Positions 6,275-11,396 of a DNA stretch of 11,396 bases are shown in pieces (the first letter of the stretch is position 1; each line of letters opens with the position of its first letter). The position numbers were made by a program, and so were the translations under genes. The stretch is taken from positions 1 through 11,396 of the forward strand of contig JAGWJU010000024.1 in assembly GCA_028865585.1 (NCBI GenBank), written 5' to 3'. Under the pieces are notes generated by a model. That model was not told the DNA's origin. It searched no databases and was given only the letters and a program-made list of their open reading frames with translations. Source of the DNA: Elusimicrobiota bacterium (GTDB lineage Bacteria > Elusimicrobiota > Elusimicrobia > UBA1565 > UBA9628).

Positions 6275-7003
6275 ATGTTCGCCGAAGGCTACATCGGAAT
6301 CGCAGGAACCATCGGGGTGGGCAAATCCACGCTGACCGTGGAGCTGGCGCAAGCTCTCAATTTCGAGCCCATCCTGGAGGAGGTCGACGGCAACCCCTAC
6401 CTGGAGAAGTTCTATCACGACATGAAGACCTACGGGACCATGATGCAGGTCTGGCTTCTGAACCACCGCTTCCGGCAGCACCGCGAGTTCGTCACGCGCA
6501 TCAGCCTGGGGAAAATCCGCGGCGTGGTGCAGGATCGCACCATTTGGGAGGACACCATCTTCGCGCGGATGCTCAACGCCCACCCGGACAAGATCATCTC
6601 GGACATCGATTACAACACCTACCTGGATCTTTTCGACAACATGGTCCTGCGCGAGCTCGTGTTCCCGCAGCTTCTGATTTATCTCGATTGCCGTCCCGAG
6701 AAGGCCATCGAGCGCATCAAAATGCGCGGCCGGCCCATGGAGCAGAACATCGACCTGGACTATCTGCGCTACTTGAAGACCAATTACGAGCAGTTCATCG
6801 GGGAGATGGAGCGGGCGGGCGTGCGCATCCTGCGCATCAATTGGGAGAAGTTCATGCCGATTTCCGAGGTGGTCCGGATGGTCCACGAATATTCGCTTAA
6901 ACCGTCTAGCTTCACCAAGTGGGTGCGGCCTCTGCGCCGTCCGCCGACCGACGGAGGCGCCAAGACGACCCGCATCGCCGCGCCCGGGAAGGTGAATGTC
7001 TAG
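6275..7003 (+). CDS. Deoxynucleoside kinase (dAK/dGK-like)
   Basis: A 242-residue cytoplasmic P-loop kinase of the deoxynucleoside kinase family, which phosphorylates salvaged deoxynucleosides to the monophosphate using ATP. Visible motifs are the P-loop GTIGVGKST (Lys17), an EEVDGNPYLEKFY segment after strand 2 (substrate Glu region), the DRTIWED motif corresponding to the family's D-R-S/T active site, and an Arg-rich lid MRGRPMEQNIDLDYLRYL. The length and Asn-Pro-Tyr-Leu after the Glu resemble the bacterial deoxyadenosine/deoxyguanosine kinase branch, but substrate preference cannot be fixed from sequence alone. The last 30 or so residues after VHEYSLK form a Pro/Gly/Lys-rich tail beyond the fold. 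The ATG at 6275 follows the pilT stop by three bases with a G-rich site ahead of it. The 3' end overlaps pgeF by eight bases. Confidence 0.88.
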   Translation: MFAEGYIGIAGTIGVGKSTLTVELAQALNFEPILEEVDGNPYLEKFYHDMKTYGTMMQVWLLNHRFRQHREFVTRISLGKIRGVVQDRTIWEDTIFARMLNAHPDKIISDIDYNTYLDLFDNMVLRELVFPQLLIYLDCRPEKAIERIKMRGRPMEQNIDLDYLRYLKTNYEQFIGEMERAGVRILRINWEKFMPISEVVRMVHEYSLKPSSFTKWVRPLRRPPTDGGAKTTRIAAPGKVNV

Positions 7004-7730
7004 CGCCGCGGCCCAAGACGCCGCGGCCTGGACCGAGGCGGAGGGGTTTTTTCGCGAGGAGCGCCTGGCCCGTTTGGGCGTCGCCCACGGCGTCACCACG
7101 CGGGCTTTGGGAAACATGAAAGACGCCAAGCTGCGGGCGGCGGCCATGGAGAAAGCCGGTCTCGGCGGGCGGCCCCTGTTCGTGCCGCATCAGGTCCACG
7201 GGACGCGCGTGGAGCCCATCGAGAGCGCGGCGCCTGGAGAGGCGCCCAAGGCGGACGGCTGGATTTTCCGCAGGAAGGACGTCGCCGCCGCGGTTTACGC
7301 GGCCGACTGCATGCCGATTTTCATCTGGGAGAAAGACGGCGCGGCTCTGGGCGTTTTTCATTCCGGCTGGCGCGGCACCGCGGCCGGCATGCCGGAGACG
7401 GCTGCGGCTGCTTTCCGCAATCACTATGGGCTCGGGGCGGACCGGCTGTGCGCCGCCGTGGGCCCGCACATCGGGCCGTGCTGCTACAAAGTGGGCGCGG
7501 ACGTGGCCGGGCGATTCGACGCGGCGAGCGTGTCCCGCCGGAGCGGCGGGCTTTACCTCGATTTGGGCGCCGAGGCCAAGACTCGGCTCGTGAGGGCCGG
7601 CCTCGCCCCGGAGGCGGTCTCGGTGTGCGAGTCCTGCACGTGCTGCGAGAGCGCGACGTTCTATTCCTTCCGGCGCCAGAAAGAAGACTGCCGCATGATG
7701 GCGTTCTGCGCGTATGGCCATGGCTCTTGA
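6996..7730 (+). CDS. pgeF: Peptidoglycan editing factor PgeF / YfiH laccase-domain protein
   Basis: A 244-residue protein of the YfiH/YlmD (multicopper-oxidase-named 'polyphenol oxidase') family. In E. coli YfiH acts on wrongly made UDP-MurNAc-L-Ser; other members (YlmD, human FAMIN/LACC1) act on purine nucleosides as phosphorylase or deaminase. The three metal/active-site positions are all present: QVHG (His68), AADCMP (Cys105) and HSGWRG (His122), followed by the conserved GPHIGPCCYKVG (157-168). The C-terminal part is Cys-rich (CESCTCCES at 211-219) ahead of the family's F-Y-S-F-R-R-Q stretch. The ATG at 6996 has GGAAGG just upstream. It overlaps the kinase gene before it and hisC after it (17 bases). 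Its neighbours fit both proposed roles: ftsZ/murB (wall editing; ylmD also lies by ftsZ in Bacillus) and a deoxynucleoside kinase (nucleoside salvage). Confidence 0.92.
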   Translation: MSSAAAQDAAAWTEAEGFFREERLARLGVAHGVTTRALGNMKDAKLRAAAMEKAGLGGRPLFVPHQVHGTRVEPIESAAPGEAPKADGWIFRRKDVAAAVYAADCMPIFIWEKDGAALGVFHSGWRGTAAGMPETAAAAFRNHYGLGADRLCAAVGPHIGPCCYKVGADVAGRFDAASVSRRSGGLYLDLGAEAKTRLVRAGLAPEAVSVCESCTCCESATFYSFRRQKEDCRMMAFCAYGHGS

Positions 7731-8847
7731 AATCAAGCCGCGGCCCTGCTTGTCCCGCATCGCCGCCTACATCCCCGGCAAATCCATCGCGTCGGTCGAG
7801 CGCGAGTACGGCTTAAAGCGCGTGGTCAAGCTCGCTTCCAATGAAAATCCGCTGGGCCCCTCGCCCAAGGCTTTGCGGGAATTCCGGAAGTCCGCCGCGA
7901 AGGCGTTTTTGTACCCCGAGGGCCGAAGCCCCGAGCTGCGCGAGGCCGTCGCCAAGTTCCACGGCTGGAGCGCTACGGGCGTCATCGTGGGGAACGGCTC
8001 GGACGAGGTCATTCGCCTCGTGTGCGAGGCGTTTCTGGATCCGGGAGACGGCGCGGTCTTTTCCCAATACGCCTTTCTGCGCTTCAAGCAGCAGGCCCTC
8101 CTGATGGGAGCGGAACTGCGCGAAATTCCGATGAAGGGCTGGAAGCACGACTTGGAGGCCATGGCCGCCGCCGCCCAGTCCGGCGCCAAGGTCGTCTTCG
8201 TGGCCAGCCCCAATAATCCGACGGGCACCTACAGCACGGATGCGGAGATCTCGGAGTTCCTGCGCGCCGTTCCGCCCTCGGTGGTCGTCATCCTGGACGA
8301 AGCCTACTGCCAGTTCGCCGCCGCGCGCGGCGACTACCCCGAGAGCCTTCCCGCTTTGGCGCGGCGGCACCCCAACCTGATCGTTTTGCGCACTCTTTCC
8401 AAGGCGTACGGGCTGGCCGGCCTGCGGTTGGGCTACGGCGTGGGGCACCCCGAGCTTGTCGGCTGGCTTGACCGCATCCGCATGCCTTTCAACGTCAATT
8501 TGCCCGCGCAGAAAGCGGCGCTGGCGGCCTTGGAGGACAAGGCGTTCGTGGCCAAAAGCGTGGCCTTGGCGCGGCGGGAAGGCGCGAAGCTGGCGCGGGC
8601 CCTGAACGGCTGCGGCCTGGAGGTCATCGGGGACAGCGCGGCCAATTTCCTTTTCGTCCGCTCGCCCGTGCCCGGAGCCGAACTGTTCGAGTCTTTGCTC
8701 CGGCATGGCGTCATCGTGCGGCCGCTTGGCGAATACGGGCTGCCGCATCACCTGCGCGTGAGCATCGGCAGCGCGGCCCAGAACAAGGCTTTGGTTTCGG
8801 CCGTCAAAATCGTTTTGGAAAAGGCGCCCGCGGCGCTTCCCGTCTAG
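7714..8847 (+). CDS. hisC: Histidinol-phosphate aminotransferase family (HisC-like)
   Basis: A 377-residue PLP-dependent class I/II aminotransferase. Family landmarks in order are LASNENPLGPSPKAL, GNGSDEVIRLVCEAFLDPGD, SPNNPTGTYS, ILDEAYCQFA, the PLP-lysine segment TLSKAYGLAGLRLGYG (Lys230), and LRVSIGS near the end, whose Arg binds the substrate carboxylate. HisC converts imidazole-acetol phosphate and glutamate to histidinol phosphate and 2-oxoglutarate. No other his gene is nearby, and in many bacteria a hisC paralogue next to cmk serves aromatic amino acid transamination (with tyrA/aroA), so that is a real alternative. The first ATG is 7714, overlapping pgeF by 17 bases; a second ATG two codons later (7720) is equally plausible. 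It ends one base before the cmk start. Confidence 0.9.
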   Translation: MAMALEIKPRPCLSRIAAYIPGKSIASVEREYGLKRVVKLASNENPLGPSPKALREFRKSAAKAFLYPEGRSPELREAVAKFHGWSATGVIVGNGSDEVIRLVCEAFLDPGDGAVFSQYAFLRFKQQALLMGAELREIPMKGWKHDLEAMAAAAQSGAKVVFVASPNNPTGTYSTDAEISEFLRAVPPSVVVILDEAYCQFAAARGDYPESLPALARRHPNLIVLRTLSKAYGLAGLRLGYGVGHPELVGWLDRIRMPFNVNLPAQKAALAALEDKAFVAKSVALARREGAKLARALNGCGLEVIGDSAANFLFVRSPVPGAELFESLLRHGVIVRPLGEYGLPHHLRVSIGSAAQNKALVSAVKIVLEKAPAALPV

Positions 8848-8848
8848 C

Positions 8849-9544
8849 ATGGCCCGGAAAAAAAGAAAGAAGGGCTTCGTCATCGCGATGGACGGTCCGG
8901 CCGGGGTCGGCAAGTCGGCGGTCGGCCACCTGATCGCCAGGAAGCTGGGCTACGGTTTTCTCAACACCGGGGAAATGTACCGGGCGCTCACCTGGAAGGC
9001 CTTGGAGCGGGGGCTTCAACCTGAGGACGGCCCCTCCGTCGTGGCCCTGGCTCAAAAGCTGAAATGGGAATTTCGGACCACGGCCGACGGCACGCTGAAA
9101 ACCTACGTGGACGGAGAAGACGTGGGCGCGCACATCCGGGACGAGCGCGTCAGCGCCAACTCCAGCGTCGTCGCGGCCCACGCCGGCGTGCGGCGCCTCA
9201 TGTGCCGGCTGCAGCGGCGGCTGGGCAAGGACGGCGGCGTGGTCATGGAGGGGCGGGACATCACGACCCACGTCTTTCCGGACGCGGAGTTCAAGGTTTA
9301 CCTGGACGCGTCCGTCGAGGAGCGCGCCGACCGCCGCTACCGGCAGCTCAAGGCCGCGGGCAAGCCCGCCGATCGGCAGAAAATCAAGGAAGGCATTTTA
9401 AAGCGCGACTTGAACGATTTGCAGCGCAAAATTAATCCGCTCTCCCGCGCCGCGGACGCGATGGCCATCGACTCGACGAAGTTGACTTTGCGCCAAGTGG
9501 CCAATAAAATATTGAGAGCCGTCAAGAATGCCTCATCCGCATGA
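8849..9544 (+). CDS. cmk: Cytidylate kinase
   Basis: A 231-residue P-loop NMP kinase that phosphorylates CMP and dCMP with ATP, supplying CDP/dCDP for nucleic acids and phospholipid precursors. The motifs are the P-loop AMDGPAGVGKSAVG (Lys22), the substrate-binding FLNTGEMYRAL, VVMEGRDITTHVFPDAEF with the CMP-contacting GRD, and RDLNDLQRKINPLSRAADAM followed by IDST. Two positions depart from what is most common in the family: NTGEMYRA where DTGAMYRA is usual, and RDITTHVFPDA where RDIGTVVFPDA is usual. They may be lineage features. A basic N-terminal extension (ARKKRKKG) precedes the first strand. The ATG at 8849 is one base past the hisC stop. The gene overlaps plsC by 17 bases. The order cmk-plsC-rpsA resembles the cmk-plsC-ispH-rpsA string known in Clostridia, here without ispH. 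Confidence 0.94.
   Translation: MARKKRKKGFVIAMDGPAGVGKSAVGHLIARKLGYGFLNTGEMYRALTWKALERGLQPEDGPSVVALAQKLKWEFRTTADGTLKTYVDGEDVGAHIRDERVSANSSVVAAHAGVRRLMCRLQRRLGKDGGVVMEGRDITTHVFPDAEFKVYLDASVEERADRRYRQLKAAGKPADRQKIKEGILKRDLNDLQRKINPLSRAADAMAIDSTKLTLRQVANKILRAVKNASSA
9482..9510 (+). promoter_or_regulatory. Promoter-like element at the 3' end of cmk, upstream of plsC
   Basis: TTGACT (9482-9487, 5 of 6 to the -35 consensus) is separated by exactly 17 bases from TAAAAT (9505-9510, 5 of 6 to the -10 consensus), in a local AT-rich patch. The predicted transcription start is about 9517, eleven bases before the plsC ATG at 9528. In the cmk frame it encodes KLTLRQVANKIL; Ile221 uses ATA, again a codon that looks rare in this GC-rich window. 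It could let plsC and rpsA be transcribed independently of the genes upstream. This is a sequence match only. Confidence 0.5.
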
Positions 9545-10130
9545 TCGCCTGCCTCCGTTCCACCGCGTCTGCCGATGGGTCATCAATGCCTCGGCGCGCG
9601 CTTTCTGGGGCCTCCGGGTCAGCGGCCTTGAGCACATTCCGGCGGACGGCCCGCTCATCATCGCGGGCAACCACGCCTCGTTGGCCGACTCGCCCTTTTT
9701 ATTCTGCGCCGCCGGGCGCAGGCGCCTGGTCTCCTTCATGGCCAAGGCCGAGCTGTTCCGCAGCCCCGTTTCATCCTGGTTTTTCACGAACAGCGGCTGC
9801 ATTCCTCTTGACCGCAGCCGCGGGGACGTCTCCGCGATGCGCGGCGCCCTCGAGCTTCTTGGGCGCGGCGGCTGCCTGGGCTTGTTCCCGCAGGGCACCC
9901 GCGCGCGGCCAGGCAAAGAGCCCAAACTCAAGCCGGGCTTGGGATTTTTGGCCGCGCTGGGCAAGGCTCCGGTCATCCCGGCCCGGCTCGTCGGCATGGA
10001 CCGATTTCCGTTCGCCCGCCCGCTGGAGATTCGCTTCGGGCCGGCCATGGAGTTCTCGGGCGATCCGCACAGCCGCGAGGAATGCGTCGCCTTCGCGCAA
10101 CGCGTCATGACGCGCATTTTCGAGCTTTAA
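9528..10130 (+). CDS. plsC: 1-acyl-sn-glycerol-3-phosphate acyltransferase (PlsC)
   Basis: A 200-residue member of the PlsC/LPLAT acyltransferase family, which acylates lysophosphatidate to phosphatidate at the inner membrane. The catalytic HX4D motif is NHASLAD (His49, Asp54). The substrate-binding block is LFPQGTRARPG (122-125 is QGTR), where the most common form is FPEGTR, so the Glu is replaced by Gln. Later blocks (LGFLAALGKAPVIPARLVG) match the family's motif IV with its Pro. There is one moderately hydrophobic N-terminal segment (about 13-30) but no clear transmembrane helix. The ATG at 9528 lies inside the end of cmk, and rpsA follows after 18 bases. It could equally use another acyl acceptor such as an ornithine lipid or glycolipid; PlsC is the default from the cmk-plsC-rpsA context. 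Confidence 0.88.
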   Translation: MPHPHDRLPPFHRVCRWVINASARAFWGLRVSGLEHIPADGPLIIAGNHASLADSPFLFCAAGRRRLVSFMAKAELFRSPVSSWFFTNSGCIPLDRSRGDVSAMRGALELLGRGGCLGLFPQGTRARPGKEPKLKPGLGFLAALGKAPVIPARLVGMDRFPFARPLEIRFGPAMEFSGDPHSREECVAFAQRVMTRIFEL

Positions 10131-10142
10131 AATTAGGGGGAG
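10128..10142 (+). promoter_or_regulatory. AT-rich junction and strong ribosome-binding site before rpsA
   Basis: The 18-base gap between plsC and rpsA holds AGGGGGAG (10135-10142), a strong Shine-Dalgarno-like site six bases before the ATG at 10149. Just upstream, TAAAAT (10128-10133) resembles a -10 box, but no -35 stands at 16-18 bases and the implied start would cut into the ribosome site. I therefore read this mainly as a ribosome-binding region. Confidence 0.4.
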
Positions 10143-10148
10143 ACTGAC

Positions 10149-11291
10149 ATGGAAGAAGGAATGGGGGAAAAATCGGGCGAGGAGGCTGCCGCGGAAGGCG
10201 GGGAAAGCATGCAATCCCTGCTGGAGCAGCAGGACATGCTCTCCAAGAAGCTTTCGGAGCGCCAAGTCGCCTGGGTGAAGGTCATCCAGGTCACCGACAA
10301 GGAAGTTTTGGTCGACATCGGGGAGAAGCAGGACGGCGCGGTGGCTCTTTCCGAGTTCGAGAAGGCTCCGGCCGCGGGGCAGCGCGTGGCCGTGGTCCTC
10401 ATGTCCAGGCGCGGCGGCATCTCCCTCTCCCACAAGCAGGCGATTCTGGAGTTGGGCTGGCAGACCTGCCGCAAGGCCTACGAGGAGAAAGCCCGCGTGC
10501 GGGGACGCGTCAAGTCCTCGATCAAGGGCGGCTTCCTCGTGGACGTGGGCGGCGTGCCCGGCTTCATGCCGGCGTCCCTCGCCGACTTGCGGCCGGTGCG
10601 CAACCCGGAACGCATGGTCGGCACCGGCGTGCGCTGCACGATCATCGAGCTGAACGAGGCGAAGAAGCAGGTCGTCATCTCCCGCAAGGCGGTGCTCGAA
10701 GAGGAGGCCGGCAAGCGCCGGGAGAAAATCCTCTCCGAGCTTAAGCCCGGCCAGATCCGCATCGGCCGCGTCGTCCGCGCCGGCCCCTCGGGCGTGGCCG
10801 TGGACATCGGCGGCCTGGAAGGCTTCGTGCGCCTCTCGGATTTGGCCTGGGGCAAGCCGGACATGAAGGCGTTCGAGCGCGGCACGAAGCTGAGGCTTAA
10901 AGTCCTTTCAAAACCCGCGGAGGAGGGCGAGCCCGTGCTTTTCGGCGCCAAGCAGCTTCTGCCCAATCCGGCCGACGCCGTCGCCAAGAAGTATCCCGCC
11001 AAGACGATCGTCAAGGCCGAAGTTTTGGAAGTCCTTCCCGACGGCGTCAAGATCAAGATCACCGACAAGCAGGCCGGGTTCTGCCCCTTGCGCGAATGCG
11101 AGGAGGGCGCGGCCTACAAGCCCGGAGACAGGGTTTCGGCCGTGGTCCTGGGCGTGCGCCCCGAGACCTTCGAGGTCAGCCTCTCGCTCAAGCGCTACGC
11201 CGAAATCGAGGGGCGCAAGAAAGCCGCCCAATACCTGGCGCCGCCCAAACCGTTGACGCTGGGCGATTTGCTCTCGCCCGGAGGCGAATGA
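10149..11291 (+). CDS. rpsA: Ribosomal protein S1 (four S1 domains)
   Basis: A 380-residue RNA-binding protein of the 30S subunit that helps unfold and load mRNA. An acidic N-terminal segment (1-35) is followed by four S1/OB repeats at about residues 40-97, 115-182, 202-270 and 288-352. Repeat 1 (VLVDIGEKQDGAVALSEF) and repeat 2 (KGGFLVDVGGVPGFMPASL with LRPVRNPERM) correspond to the ribosome-anchoring domains 1 and 2 of E. coli S1. Repeats 3 (GGLEGFVRLSDLAWGKPDM) and 4 (KIKITDKQAGFCPLRECEEG, more divergent) correspond to domains 3 and 4, the main mRNA-binding part. Domains 5 and 6 are absent, as in several other phyla. The end is a Pro/Leu tail (PPKPLTLGDLLSPGGE). The position after cmk and plsC supports rpsA over a general S1-domain protein. 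The stop overlaps a mini-ORF start in ATGA. Confidence 0.93.
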   Translation: MEEGMGEKSGEEAAAEGGESMQSLLEQQDMLSKKLSERQVAWVKVIQVTDKEVLVDIGEKQDGAVALSEFEKAPAAGQRVAVVLMSRRGGISLSHKQAILELGWQTCRKAYEEKARVRGRVKSSIKGGFLVDVGGVPGFMPASLADLRPVRNPERMVGTGVRCTIIELNEAKKQVVISRKAVLEEEAGKRREKILSELKPGQIRIGRVVRAGPSGVAVDIGGLEGFVRLSDLAWGKPDMKAFERGTKLRLKVLSKPAEEGEPVLFGAKQLLPNPADAVAKKYPAKTIVKAEVLEVLPDGVKIKITDKQAGFCPLRECEEGAAYKPGDRVSAVVLGVRPETFEVSLSLKRYAEIEGRKKAAQYLAPPKPLTLGDLLSPGGE

Positions 11292-11347
11292 AGGCCGCGG
11301 CGGCCGCCGGCCGCCGTAAGACGGTTCTTCGCGCCGGAGGGCGATGA
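11288..11347 (+). CDS. Nineteen-codon mini-ORF linking rpsA to the next gene
   Basis: The ATG at 11288 overlaps the rpsA stop (ATGA) and the TGA at 11345-11347 overlaps the ATG of the next gene (11344), again as ATGA. The peptide would be MKAAAAAGRRKTVLRAGGR, basic and Ala/Arg-rich, with no recognisable family. GGAGG lies three bases before each of the two ATGs. It could be a coupling device that carries ribosomes from rpsA through to the next gene, a small protein, or chance in GC-rich DNA. It contains the hairpin at 11298-11316. I give it modest weight because short Arg/Ala frames arise easily here. Confidence 0.3.
   Translation: MKAAAAAGRRKTVLRAGGR
11298..11316 (+). repeat. GC-rich hairpin between rpsA and the next gene
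   Basis: A perfect 8-bp inverted repeat (CGGCGGCC at 11298-11305, GGCCGCCG at 11309-11316) with a three-base loop lies just after rpsA. No T-run follows, so it is not a standard intrinsic terminator. It could protect the 3' end of the rpsA message, attenuate readthrough or hinder ribosomes on the mini-ORF. Such GC palindromes can also be chance. Confidence 0.4.
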
Positions 11348-11396
11348 TCGCTTATCGCGGCGGCAGGCTTCATCTGGAAGGCTTGCCGGCCAAAAG
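11344..11396 (+). CDS. lysA: Start of a probable diaminopimelate decarboxylase (3' truncated)
   Basis: Only the first 17 codons are in the window: MIAYRGGRLHLEGLPAK. The pattern aromatic-basic-Gly-x-Leu-x-x-Glu-x-x-Pro resembles the usual N-terminus of LysA, which decarboxylates meso-diaminopimelate to lysine. The ATG at 11344 is the first start after an in-frame TAA at 11317, with GGAGG at 11336-11340. It would fit a region rich in wall-precursor genes, but the identification rests on very few residues and could be wrong. Confidence 0.4.
   Translation, partial: MIAYRGGRLHLEGLPAK

Noticed and set aside
5392..6900. A 502-codon plus-strand frame overlapping pilT and the kinase gene.
   Set aside because: Gly/Arg/His-rich composition, out of frame with both motif-bearing proteins; a shadow frame.
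5216..7147. A 643-codon open frame on the minus strand across pilT, the kinase gene and pgeF.
   Set aside because: It is antisense to three genes with clear family motifs, and its product is His/Asp/Gly/Arg-rich with no recognisable domain. In GC-rich DNA with strong third-position bias such shadow frames are common.
11298..11316. Intrinsic terminator after rpsA.
   Set aside because: The hairpin is strong but no U-run follows and the next gene begins within 30 bases; kept only as a hairpin.
1..11396. tRNA genes, CRISPR repeats, insertion sequences, phage or defence genes.
   Set aside because: Reading both strands, I saw no repeat-spacer pattern, no transposase or integrase motifs and no cloverleaf; the region is housekeeping throughout.

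Overview
The window is a gene-dense stretch, about two-thirds G+C by eye, of what looks like the conserved division and envelope region of a Gram-negative-type bacterium. The gene content and order (murB-ftsQ-ftsA-ftsZ-pilT-deoxynucleoside kinase-pgeF-hisC-cmk-plsC-rpsA) and the protein sequences recall Elusimicrobiota or a neighbouring uncultured phylum. That assignment is from memory of gene order and protein texture, not from a search. I saw no mobile elements, CRISPR, tRNA or rRNA, and no coding gap longer than about 50 bases.

Layout. On the minus strand (1-1203) are a rhomboid-fold membrane protein that lacks the catalytic residues and, overlapping its end by 14 bases, an exported protein of unknown function that runs off the left edge. 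A 34-bp AT-rich divergent intergenic region (1204-1237) separates this pair from a long plus-strand run. That run holds murB (peptidoglycan precursor), an FtsQ/DivIB-like protein that appears to lack its POTRA domain, ftsA and ftsZ (TTG start), pilT (pilus retraction ATPase), a deoxynucleoside kinase, pgeF/yfiH (peptidoglycan editing / purine nucleoside enzyme), hisC (aminotransferase), cmk, plsC and rpsA (four S1 domains). At the right edge are a 19-codon mini-ORF and the first codons of a probable diaminopimelate decarboxylase (lysA).

How it works together. Most plus-strand genes overlap or sit within a few bases of each other, so long polycistronic transcripts with translational coupling are likely. 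The themes are wall precursor synthesis and proofreading (murB, pgeF, probable lysA), septum assembly (ftsQAZ), nucleotide supply (deoxynucleoside kinase, cmk), phospholipid synthesis (plsC), translation (rpsA) and surface motility (pilT). Two promoter-like sequences lie inside coding regions. Both have a near-consensus -35 and -10 at exactly 17 bp spacing: one in murB (1817-1845), which would feed ftsQAZ, and one at the end of cmk (9482-9510), which would feed plsC-rpsA. They suggest internal re-initiation within the run.

Nothing here is clearly a new system. The points most worth a second look are the shortened FtsQ, the two embedded promoters, the ATGA-linked mini-ORF between rpsA and the next gene, the catalytically dead rhomboid paired with an unknown exported protein, and the linkage of division, pilus-retraction and nucleoside genes.
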